31,269 nt of DNA from an uncultured Thermomicrobiales bacterium. GTDB lineage: Bacteria; Chloroflexota; Chloroflexia; Thermomicrobiales; UBA6265. The stretch lies in contig CADCWI010000048.1 in assembly GCA_902806355.1 (NCBI GenBank), positions 1 through 31,269 of the forward strand. Reading direction: 5' to 3'. Both the position numbers and the translations under genes were made by a program. A model generated the notes under the pieces. That model searched no databases. It was given only the letters and a program-made list of their open reading frames with translations, and was not told the origin of the DNA. This document shows, one piece after another, positions 1-7,133 of this stretch; positions within the stretch are counted from its first letter, which is position 1, and each line of letters opens with the position of its first letter.

Positions 1-778
1 AGACCGTACCGCCGATATGTGGATGCCGCACGAGCACCTCGCCGACCTCTTCACCGTCTCCGGTGATGAATTGCAACGCACTCGCTGGCACGCCCGCGTC
101 GATGAACGCACGAAAGAGCTCGTAGCCGGAGATCGCCGTTGCGCTTGCCGGCTTGAAAACGACCGTGTTGCCGGCAACGAGTGCCGCGCTGATCGGACCG
201 GCGGCCAGCGCGTGCGGGAAGTTGAACGGTGCAAGCACGGCCCAGACACCATATGGCCGCTGTACGGAAACGTTGTGCTCCCGAGGATCCAGGGAATCCA
301 TTTGGATCGTGAAGTTTTGCGACCGCTCCACCTGCTTGGCGTAGTAGTCGAGAAGGTCCGCCCCCTCTTCAACCTCTCCGATCGCCTCGGTCCGGGACTT
401 CCCGCATTCGAGGATCATGATCGCCGCGAGGTCGAACTTGCGCTCCCTGATCTTGTCCGCCGCCGCATGGATGAGCTCTACACGTTCCTGCCAAGGACGC
501 GCACTCCACTCCGGGTAACCCCGCCTGGAGGCGGCGACGGCAGCGTCGACGTCTTCGACAGTCCCGCTCTGCATCCTGCCCAGAACGAGCGATGTATTCG
601 CGGGAGCGATTACGTCGAACACGTCACCACCGGATCGATCCCTGCCATCGATCACGATCGGGTATGTGCTGCCATACGTACGCTCGAACCGCGCAAGCGC
701 CTCGTCGAAGGTCTCGTGCATCGCCTCGATCTGGTCGGGCGTGGCGGTATATGTGATTTTCTGAGCGACAGTGCTCAT
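1..778 (-). CDS. Aldehyde dehydrogenase, RocA/PruA type (L-glutamate-gamma-semialdehyde dehydrogenase-like), C-terminus cut off by window edge
   Basis: Reading the minus strand from 778 gives an uninterrupted 259-codon frame to the window edge. It matches the N-terminal NAD-binding half of the aldehyde dehydrogenase superfamily. Visible landmarks are APFNFP (residues 183-188, containing the conserved Asn) and GNTVVFKPAS (203-212, with the nucleotide-contacting Lys209). The stretch around residues 190-205 resembles the group of 1-pyrroline-5-carboxylate dehydrogenases that oxidise glutamate semialdehyde to glutamate with NAD. The catalytic Cys and Glu lie beyond the edge and cannot be checked. 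The chosen ATG has AGAGGA 9 nt upstream; two in-frame ATGs at 787 and 796 are less well placed. It follows the VOC gene by 44 nt and is probably co-transcribed. The family is secure; the substrate is inferred. Confidence 0.88.
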   Translation of the reverse strand, partial: MSTVAQKITYTATPDQIEAMHETFDEALARFERTYGSTYPIVIDGRDRSGGDVFDVIAPANTSLVLGRMQSGTVEDVDAAVAASRRGYPEWSARPWQERVELIHAAADKIRERKFDLAAIMILECGKSRTEAIGEVEEGADLLDYYAKQVERSQNFTIQMDSLDPREHNVSVQRPYGVWAVLAPFNFPHALAAGPISAALVAGNTVVFKPASATAISGYELFRAFIDAGVPASALQFITGDGEEVGEVLVRHPHIGGTV

Positions 779-822
779 CTCCGTCATTCCTCTCATGGCA
801 CGTGGCTGCGCCAAACGGGCCG

Positions 823-1212
823 CTACTCCAGGTAATCACCAAGGATCGCGGCGATCTCGACACGGTTGCCGAACGGATCCTGGGTGAAGAACCTCGGACG
901 GTTCTTGATCGGAGCGGTATCGTTGGTCGGGAATCCGTGTTCCTCGAGTGCTTGCCGCACCTCGTCGGGATTGTCGACCTGCAAGCAGAAGTGTTGCCCC
1001 GTAGACCGCTCTGGTTTTGCTTCCTCGGTGAAGAGGTGAATCTCGTGCCCGTCGTCGCCTGCCTTGAACCAGACGAACGGTCCCGGACCCATACCCTTGG
1101 GATGCTCGACCTCCGTCATGCCCAACACTTCACCGTAAAACCGTCGTCCTGCCTCGGCGCCACCGGCCGGCATCGGTATACTGGCGTGCTGCAATCTCAG
1201 GACCGAAGCCAT
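823..1212 (-). CDS. VOC-superfamily (glyoxalase/dioxygenase fold) protein
   Basis: A 129-residue single-domain protein of the vicinal-oxygen-chelate superfamily, which includes glyoxalase I, fosfomycin-resistance enzymes and extradiol dioxygenases. It has the beta-alpha-beta-beta-beta repeat pattern, FYGEVLGM near residues 25-32, and candidate metal ligands His9, His56 or His59, His74 and Glu119 (in NRVEI). The frame is open a further 76 codons upstream, but those residues do not resemble the family. The ATG at 1212 is preceded by AAAGGAA at 8-nt spacing, which fixes the start. It lies between the FixC homologue (68 nt upstream) and the aldehyde dehydrogenase (44 nt downstream), in the same direction. 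The substrate cannot be read from the sequence; removal of a reactive aldehyde or keto compound is one possibility. Confidence 0.85.
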   Translation of the reverse strand: MASVLRLQHASIPMPAGGAEAGRRFYGEVLGMTEVEHPKGMGPGPFVWFKAGDDGHEIHLFTEEAKPERSTGQHFCLQVDNPDEVRQALEEHGFPTNDTAPIKNRPRFFTQDPFGNRVEIAAILGDYLE

Positions 1213-1280
1213 GATGAGAATTCCTTTCGATATAGTCGACATGCTGCCGTCATGAACGTAGTGAACAGATGCCGAGCGGT

Positions 1281-2552
1281 CTAATCGCCGTGGCGGATCC
1301 GTCGCCCGAGCCCCTCTAATCGCTTCCGCAATGATACGGGACGTTGTCCCACTGCGCGTCGTCTCGCATCGTCGGAATCCACGGCGCGGTATGCGTGACC
1401 AAGATCCGCCAATGGCTGAAACCTGGTCGTCACTGGCCACGCCGAATCGACAGGGAGCGATGCGGTTTCGGCTCGATGTCGTAGTGGGTCGATCACCAGC
1501 GCCCGCACACGCTCGTCGAACCGCGACAGGCTGATCGAAGAGAAATCCCCGGCTCGCCCGGCGTCAAGGATCGTTGCCGCCGCCACCTTCACGACATCGA
1601 CATTGGCGGAAAGCCCATCCCGGTTGAGTGGATGGGTGAGACCCACGGCATCGCTCAAAATCAGCACACCGTCTCCCGACAGGCGAGGCGGATGGGCAAC
1701 GCCACCGATCGGGACCACCTCGGTCACGAACGCCCCAGGGTCAAGCGAATCGATTGCTGGCGCGATCGCCGGGTGAAGTCGTACCTCATCCACGAATTCG
1801 CTGATGTGCCGTGAGCTCGTCATCTCGTCCTCGAGGCGCATCACCACAGCGAGGGTCGATGTGGTCTTCCACGGGATGAGCATACCGAACCCGGTCTGCT
1901 CCAAGGTCGTTCTACTCGAGAAGAAGCGACCGACCCGCGCCTCGTCCAGTGTTGGACGTCTGTCTTCCCGCTGCTCGATGTGCTGCTCGATGCGCTGCTC
2001 GAAGTGCTGTTTCGCGATGTGCATGAGCTGGGTTGGCGGCCAGTCCGGACGCAATCCTGGCTCCTCGGCCAGGCGCGGATCCGATTCGTCCGCGAGCACG
2101 ACGACACGCGCGTCCCACTGCGTCGCATCGGGCTCGGTGACCACCCCGGCAACCGCGCCATCCTGCCACCGCCACTCCATGACGGTCGCCGCCTGCTCCA
2201 GGATGATCCCACCATCCCGCGCGATGGATCGCAGCCACGTCAGCAGATCATCGTGCCGGATCGCGTACGCGCCAGATATCTCCCGCCCCGGTGGTGTCAC
2301 CCCGTTCTGAAACGTGAACGCTGTCACCCGCTGAAGTGGCTGGAGATCATCCACCGGAGGGCGGCCAAGTCCAAGCGCGTCGAAATCCGAATCGGTCACG
2401 ATCCCGGCAAAGCGACCATCCCGCGGACGCTGGTACCGCTGTTCGAGCACGGTGACGGCGAGATCCTGGTCCGCCAGCAGGGCTGCCAGCAATGAGCCGG
2501 AGATCCCCGCGCCGACGATCACGACATCGGCCGAGCGCTGTTGCGCAGTCAT
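1281..2552 (-). CDS. fixC: FixC-type FAD-dependent oxidoreductase (ETF:quinone oxidoreductase-like)
   Basis: A 423-residue flavoprotein with an N-terminal Rossmann FAD-binding motif (VIVGAGISGSLLA, residues 11-23) and an E-rich strand end at 36-37. A second FAD contact region at about 296-305 (GVLILSDAVG) is typical of the geranylgeranyl reductase/FixC/ETF-QO group. Its ATG overlaps the etfA stop (ATGA), so the two are translationally coupled. Such proteins move electrons from ETF to quinone at the membrane. ETF-QO carries a C-terminal 4Fe-4S domain and FixC works with a FixX ferredoxin. This protein ends without a Cys-rich domain, and no fixX is seen in the window. Residues 183-194 are encoded by three 12-bp tandem repeats. 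The assignment rests on fold motifs plus ETF context. Confidence 0.85.
   Translation of the reverse strand: MTAQQRSADVVIVGAGISGSLLAALLADQDLAVTVLEQRYQRPRDGRFAGIVTDSDFDALGLGRPPVDDLQPLQRVTAFTFQNGVTPPGREISGAYAIRHDDLLTWLRSIARDGGIILEQAATVMEWRWQDGAVAGVVTEPDATQWDARVVVLADESDPRLAEEPGLRPDWPPTQLMHIAKQHFEQRIEQHIEQREDRRPTLDEARVGRFFSSRTTLEQTGFGMLIPWKTTSTLAVVMRLEDEMTSSRHISEFVDEVRLHPAIAPAIDSLDPGAFVTEVVPIGGVAHPPRLSGDGVLILSDAVGLTHPLNRDGLSANVDVVKVAAATILDAGRAGDFSSISLSRFDERVRALVIDPLRHRAETASLPVDSAWPVTTRFQPLADLGHAYRAVDSDDARRRAVGQRPVSLRKRLEGLGRRIRHGD
1971..2006. repeat. Three 12-bp tandem repeats inside fixC
   Basis: Three adjacent copies of CTGCTCGATGYG (the last reads CTGCTCGAAGTG) start at 1971, 1983 and 1995. 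On the coding strand they give an imperfect (F/I)EQ(R/H) tetrapeptide repeat near residues 183-194. The reading frame is kept, so this looks like an in-frame slippage expansion in a surface helix or loop. Confidence 0.85.
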
Positions 2553-3541
2553 CAGGACCGTTGCGCCCGGAGCTCGTCGATCACGGCTGGAACAACCTCG
2601 AACAGGTCACCGACGATTCCAAACGCGGCAATCCTGAAGATCGGCGCGTCGGGATCGCGATTGATCGCTACCACGTAGTCGGCTCCCTGCATCCCGACAA
2701 GATGCTGGGGCGCGCCGCTCACGCCTACCGCCAGATAGAGCTTCGGCGCGACCGTGTGGCCGGTTGACCCCACCTGATCGGCGTGAGAACGCCAGCCGGC
2801 ACCGACAACGGCTCCTGACGCGCCAACGGCCGCGTCCAGCTCGCCAGCGAGCTCTTCGATGAGAGCGAAGTGTTCTGCTTTGCCCAGCCCGCGACCGCCG
2901 GTCACTATCCGGTCAGCGGCCGCCAGCGCCTTACCGCCCGTTTCGTGAACGGTCGTCTCCACGATCGTTCCTTGGCGGTCCGCGTCATCGATCGTCAGCT
3001 CAACGGTCTCGATTGGCGCGACAGACTCGCCTTGTCCGGCCTGTGGGAACGCACCAGCGGCGATGGTCATCAATGCCGGCGCGCCCGGCTCGAAGGTCAC
3101 CGCCGTCTGCATCCGCCCACCCAGGACGGACCGCTCGGCGACGATCCGTCCATCATCTGCGTTCACACCCGTGACATCCGGCACCAACCCGGCGTCGATC
3201 CGTGCCGCGACCCGGGGCGCATAGTCTCTTCCAGTGATCGAGCTCGGGATCATCACGGCGATCGGTTTGACATGCCTGATCATCGTGGTCACGGCTCCCG
3301 TCCAGACACCGGGCAGGAAGGGCCGGAGCTGATCACTCACGAACGCCACAACCCTGTCCACGCCGTCAACCCGAGACATTCGATCCGCCATGGACCTCGC
3401 GTCCAGGCCCCCGACCGCCACGACGACCTCCGCGTCTAGGAGATCAGCGACCTGACCCACGGCAGATACCGCTTCGAGGCTCAGCGCCCGGGGCTGGTCT
3501 CCGAAAAACTCCGCGATCACAAGGATGCTGGACGCAGTCAT
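2552..3541 (-). CDS. etfA: Electron transfer flavoprotein alpha subunit
   Basis: A 329-residue protein that is clearly ETF alpha. The C-terminal FAD-binding region contains TGGRGLG (213-219), GASGAVV and then the family hallmark GSTGHTVAPKLYLAVGVSGA followed by GMQGADYVVAINRDPDAPIF and GIVGD. It pairs with EtfB to accept electrons from acyl-CoA dehydrogenases. It ends in an ATGA overlap with fixC. It begins 227 nt downstream of etfB, a gap unusually long for this gene pair; a weak AGAGAG precedes its ATG. Whether this ETF is of the bifurcating (FixAB) or simple electron-carrier type cannot be decided by eye, but fixC next to it makes the group that feeds quinone through FixC more likely. Confidence 0.95.
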   Translation of the reverse strand: MTASSILVIAEFFGDQPRALSLEAVSAVGQVADLLDAEVVVAVGGLDARSMADRMSRVDGVDRVVAFVSDQLRPFLPGVWTGAVTTMIRHVKPIAVMIPSSITGRDYAPRVAARIDAGLVPDVTGVNADDGRIVAERSVLGGRMQTAVTFEPGAPALMTIAAGAFPQAGQGESVAPIETVELTIDDADRQGTIVETTVHETGGKALAAADRIVTGGRGLGKAEHFALIEELAGELDAAVGASGAVVGAGWRSHADQVGSTGHTVAPKLYLAVGVSGAPQHLVGMQGADYVVAINRDPDAPIFRIAAFGIVGDLFEVVPAVIDELRAQRS

Positions 3542-3768
3542 GGACTCTGCTCTCTAGCGTGGCGACGCTTTCGAATCTGGTGGTGTGTCACATCCCGTTC
3601 GCTCAATCAGCGAAACCATCCTGTCATTCCGGCAGCTGCATCGGAGGGAGCACAGCGACGAGAGCTAGGCCGATCCGGCAAGATCGGGACCCCGTTTGGC
3701 AGCTGAACAAGAGGCCCGAACGTGTCCGGCTTGATCGGGTGCGTCCCTCGCGGTTCACGCGGGACGGA
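3542..3768. other. etfB-etfA intergenic spacer
   Basis: A 227-nt gap inside an otherwise tight operon. Frames crossing it have no family resemblance and no ribosome-binding site. A small inverted repeat, CCGATC-n6-GATCGG (3670-3687), is the only structure seen. No convincing promoter was found on the minus strand. Confidence 0.5.
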
Positions 3769-4533
3769 TCACCGGACGAGCTTGCGGTCATTGAGCCAGG
3801 AGACGAGCTGTGTCGCCGCCTCAGCCGGCGCCGCTCCACTGACGATGGTGCCCTCCCGCTCCCGTACCGGAGCCACCGGTTCCGACCAGGCGAGCCGCCG
3901 CCCCCCGGGAACGGTTGCGGTGAAGGAACGAATCGGCTTCTTTTTGGCGGCCATCATTCCCCGCAGGGACGGATGGCGCTGCGGTCCGTCCCTGCCGGAA
4001 AGCATCACCACAACGCAAGGCGTAGAGAGTTCGACAGTCTCCTTGCTGCCCTCTGCGTCCCGCGTCACTCGTACACCGTGTTCGGCCACATCAATGTGGG
4101 TCGCCAGGGAAACATGTGGCTGCCCGAGCAGCTCCGCGACCTGGAGCCCGACCTGTCCCGTCTCATAGTCGTCCGTAGTCTGCCCGGCCAGGACGAGATC
4201 GAAATTCTCATTGCGGAGGGCATCGGCCAATACCCTTGCCATCGCCAGCGAATCCATCGCGTTGGGATTATCGATCTCGACATGGACGCCGCTGTCGGCG
4301 CCGGTGGCCAGCGCGCGCAGAATCACCTCGCGAGTCGATGCCGGACCGGCGCTCACGACAGTGATTTCCGCATCCATGCGTTCCTTGAGGGAGATCGCTT
4401 CGCTGACCGCGTACGCATCATACGTGTTCATCACCAGTGTCGTTCCTAGGTCGGCACGGCGTGTTTCCTCATCGACTCTCACGGCTGTGATATCGGGGAC
4501 TTGCTTGACGAGGACCGCGATCCGCAACGTCAC
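3769..4533 (-). CDS. etfB: Electron transfer flavoprotein beta subunit
   Basis: A 254-residue protein with the ETF beta layout. The N-terminus is IAVLVKQVPD, followed by a VMNTYDAYAVSEAISLKE segment (34-51) that corresponds to the conserved region before the nucleotide site. GQTTDDYETGQVG follows near 117-129, and RGMMAAKKKPI (190-200) is the C-terminal family signature. It starts with GTG at 4533, and GTGA overlaps the enoyl-CoA hydratase stop, so the two are translationally coupled. It forms the heterodimer with EtfA encoded downstream. The nucleotide-loop sequence may hold the answer to the bifurcating versus non-bifurcating question, but this needs an alignment. Confidence 0.95.
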   Translation of the reverse strand: MTLRIAVLVKQVPDITAVRVDEETRRADLGTTLVMNTYDAYAVSEAISLKERMDAEITVVSAGPASTREVILRALATGADSGVHVEIDNPNAMDSLAMARVLADALRNENFDLVLAGQTTDDYETGQVGLQVAELLGQPHVSLATHIDVAEHGVRVTRDAEGSKETVELSTPCVVVMLSGRDGPQRHPSLRGMMAAKKKPIRSFTATVPGGRRLAWSEPVAPVREREGTIVSGAAPAEAATQLVSWLNDRKLVR

Positions 4534-5312
4534 GATGTGAATCCGTCGCCGAACACCGCCGGACGCTTGTCGAGAAACGCCCGCATCCCTTCCTGCTGTT
4601 CGAAACCGCCGAATGCTTCGGCAAAGGTGCGCATCTCTTCCGAATGACTCTGGTTGGAGTGATTCGTGCGTGAGATGGCGATCAGCCGCTTCGCCGCTCT
4701 CACCGCCTCCGGTGCCTGCGCCGCAATCATCCGGGCCAGGTCGAATGTCCTCTCCATCAGGACATCAGCCGGGAACACTGCATTCACGAGGCCCAGACGG
4801 AGGGCCTCCCCGGCATCGACTCGCTTGCCGGTGAAGATCATTTCCGCGGCAACACTTGGGTTCACCAACCTCGGCAAGCGCTGCGTGGCTCCCCATCCCG
4901 GCGGGATGCCCAGCCCCACCTCGGGTTGGGCGAAGACCGCGTTCTCCGCGGCATAGCGAATGTCGCAGGCCAGCGCGAGCTCACAGCCACCGCCCAACGC
5001 AAAGCCGTTGACCGCCGCGATTACGGGCTGCGGTGCAGTCTCCAGAGCCAATGCGGTTGCATGCCCGAGGCGACCGAACGCGAGCGCCTCGTCCCTGGAC
5101 AGCCCGGCCATCTCCCGGATATCCGCACCTGCTGCGAATGCTCGGTCCCCGGCCCCGGTCAACACGATCACACGCATCGACGGGTTATTGCTGGCTTCCC
5201 TGACGGTGGCCAGGAGTTCGTGCAAGCGTTCGCTGTTGAGCGCGTTCAGCACGCCTGGCTGGTTGATCGTAATGACCCCGACATGGCCATCGCGTTCGAG
5301 ATCGATACTCAC
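4530..5312 (-). CDS. Enoyl-CoA hydratase/isomerase family (crotonase) protein
   Basis: A 260-residue crotonase-fold enzyme of normal length. The oxyanion-hole segments FAAGADIREM (59-68) and GFALGGGCELALACD (103-117) are present. Both catalytic glutamates of hydratases are conserved: Glu111 (in GGGCE) and Glu131 (in QPEVGLG). This supports true syn-hydration of 2-enoyl-CoA rather than a dehalogenase or decarboxylase role. It is the second step of beta-oxidation and lies between the gamma-CA-like gene (24 nt upstream) and etfB (4-nt overlap). No 3-hydroxyacyl-CoA dehydrogenase domain is fused to it, unlike FadB/FadJ. The chain-length preference is unknown. Confidence 0.93.
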   Translation of the reverse strand: MSIDLERDGHVGVITINQPGVLNALNSERLHELLATVREASNNPSMRVIVLTGAGDRAFAAGADIREMAGLSRDEALAFGRLGHATALALETAPQPVIAAVNGFALGGGCELALACDIRYAAENAVFAQPEVGLGIPPGWGATQRLPRLVNPSVAAEMIFTGKRVDAGEALRLGLVNAVFPADVLMERTFDLARMIAAQAPEAVRAAKRLIAISRTNHSNQSHSEEMRTFAEAFGGFEQQEGMRAFLDKRPAVFGDGFTS

Positions 5313-5336
5313 GCCTGATCATCCCTCTATCAGTGC

Positions 5337-5921
5337 CTACGTCTCACGATCGTCGCCGGAGCGCATTAGATCGAGATATTCTTGTCGTACACTCACGTAC
5401 CGCGCCGGAATACTCGCCAAACGGTCCTGCTGCACCGCGTCCAGCTGGTCACGCTGTTTCGCCGGCAGTCCGACCATGACCGCCCCCTCCGCCACATGTA
5501 CTCGCTCGCTAATCAGGGCGCCCGCCGCGATCACGGCATTCGCGCCTATCGTGGAATAGGAAAGCACGATCGCACCCATGCCAACGAGCACTCGATCTCC
5601 TATCGTGGTGCCATGAATCAGCGCACCATGACCGATCGTCACGTCATTACCGATGCGAACGGGTGCATCTGCGTTGACATGGACCACCGTGCCATCCTGC
5701 ACGCTGGTGCGGTCCCCAATCGCGATCGGCGCGATGTCTCCGCGAACGACTGCCTGGAACCAAACACTCGATGCTTCACCGATCGTGACACTCCCGACAA
5801 CCACAGCGCCCGGGGCGATGAAGGCACTTCTGTCAACTTGCGGCCACATACCACGGAACGGCAGGATGATCGCTCCAGGAAACAGCGTGCTGAGCTCGCT
5901 GCGTTCCGCGAAATTCGCCAT
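5337..5921 (-). CDS. Gamma-carbonic-anhydrase-like hexapeptide-repeat protein (PaaY/YrdA/CaiE family)
   Basis: A protein of 194 residues from the ATG at 5921, which overlaps the thiolase stop as TGATG. The left-handed beta-helix hexapeptide pattern is visible over about residues 35-150. The three zinc-ligand histidines of gamma-class enzymes are in place: His81 in VVHVN, and His98 and His103 in IGHGALIHG (numbered from this ATG), with the family's usual 17- and 5-residue spacing. The C-terminus carries the expected helix. Family members include carbonic anhydrase, PaaY (a thioesterase beside phenylacetyl-CoA genes) and proteins of unknown role. In a beta-oxidation operon, an acyl-CoA thioesterase or accessory role is a reasonable guess. 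Family certain, activity not. Confidence 0.9.
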   Translation of the reverse strand: MANFAERSELSTLFPGAIILPFRGMWPQVDRSAFIAPGAVVVGSVTIGEASSVWFQAVVRGDIAPIAIGDRTSVQDGTVVHVNADAPVRIGNDVTIGHGALIHGTTIGDRVLVGMGAIVLSYSTIGANAVIAAGALISERVHVAEGAVMVGLPAKQRDQLDAVQQDRLASIPARYVSVRQEYLDLMRSGDDRET

Positions 5922-7102
5922 CAACCATCTACCCGGAGGACAACGGCATCACCCAACCCGCCGCCCGAACAGATCGCTGCGACGCCGGTTCCGCCGCCCC
6001 GCTCCCGGAGCGATTCGATCAGGGTCAGCACGATTCGCCCACCACTCGCCGCGAACGGGTGCCCCAGAGCGATCGCACCGCCATTGATGTTGACCTTGTC
6101 GGTCGACACCCCGAGCCGCGCGCTGGAGATGATCGGCACGCTCGAGAACGCTTCGTTGATCTCGAAAAGGTCGACCTGGTCAATCGTCACTCCCGCCTTG
6201 GCAAGCGCCCGCTCCGTTGCCATCGCCGGCGTGTACGCGAGATAGGGCGGATCCCAGGCGGCCTGGCCATACCCAAGGACGGTCGCTCGGATGTCGGCTC
6301 CGTGTTCGCGCGCCCAGTCCTCGTCGGCAACGACGAATGCCGCCGCGCCATCGTTGAGACCGGGTGCGTTGCCGGCCGTGACCGAGCTGCCTTCGCCGAA
6401 CGCGGGACGAAGACAAGCGAGTGCCTCCAGGGACGTGTCGCGACGCGGCCCTTCATCGGTGTCGATCGTCACCTGACCCTTGCGATCACTGATCGTCACC
6501 GGCGCGATCTCGCGGCCGAACCGGCCGCTGTCGATCGCGGCCACTGCCAGCTCATGTGATCGCAGCGCCCAGGCGTCCTGCGCTTCACGACTCACCCCCT
6601 CCTCCGCTGCCACCGCGGAGCCCTGCTCACCCATGAGGCAACCGTCCTTTGCCGAGACGAGCCCGTCCCTGATGGCCAGGTCCACGAGCACCCCATCGCC
6701 GGAACGATATCCACCGCGTGCTTTCGGCAGCGCGTACGGCGCGTTGGACAGGCTCTCCATGCCACCAACCGCGATCAGGTTGGCATCCCCCGACCTGATC
6801 ATCATGTCGGCGATCGCAAGCGCCCTCATGCCTGAGCCGCACACCCGGTTGACCGTTTCCGCGGTGACTGTCTTCGGAAGGCCGGCATTGAACCCTGCCT
6901 GACGTGCGGGGTTCTGCCCTGCACCGCCCTGCAGCGCCTGGCCGAATGCGATGTGCTCGATCCGCGCTCGATCCACCCGTGATCGAGCGATGGCCGCCTC
7001 AAGGGCGATGGTGCCGAGCTCGACCGCTGTCTTGGATGCGAGCGAGCCGTTGATCTTCCCGAACGGAGTTCGCGCTGAAGCCAGAATGACCGAGTGTGCC
7101 AT
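5921..7102 (-). CDS. Thiolase family protein (acetyl-CoA C-acyltransferase)
   Basis: A protein of 393 residues from the ATG at 7102, which has AAGGGT 4 nt upstream; the frame stays open 35 codons further but that part is not thiolase-like. The catalytic residues fall at canonical positions: acylated Cys88 in NRVCGSGMRA, His348 in GGAIALGHPFAASGG, and proton-shuttling Cys378 in CSGGGLGDA. NEAFSS precedes the His. It carries out the last step of beta-oxidation (or, reversed, acetoacetyl-CoA synthesis). It lies 31 nt downstream of the acyl-CoA dehydrogenase stop. The usual GHPxGASG reads GHPFAASG and NASGxNDGAA reads NAPGLNDGAA, which are small departures in otherwise invariant loops. Confidence 0.94.
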   Translation of the reverse strand: MAHSVILASARTPFGKINGSLASKTAVELGTIALEAAIARSRVDRARIEHIAFGQALQGGAGQNPARQAGFNAGLPKTVTAETVNRVCGSGMRALAIADMMIRSGDANLIAVGGMESLSNAPYALPKARGGYRSGDGVLVDLAIRDGLVSAKDGCLMGEQGSAVAAEEGVSREAQDAWALRSHELAVAAIDSGRFGREIAPVTISDRKGQVTIDTDEGPRRDTSLEALACLRPAFGEGSSVTAGNAPGLNDGAAAFVVADEDWAREHGADIRATVLGYGQAAWDPPYLAYTPAMATERALAKAGVTIDQVDLFEINEAFSSVPIISSARLGVSTDKVNINGGAIALGHPFAASGGRIVLTLIESLRERGGGTGVAAICSGGGLGDAVVLRVDG

Positions 7103-7133
7103 GGTGACCCTTCGTGACGGCGTGGGGATGCGT

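Noticed and set aside
17..835. Plus-strand open frame of 272 codons at the window start
   Set aside because: The minus strand reads as an aldehyde dehydrogenase over the same bases, so this is its antisense frame.
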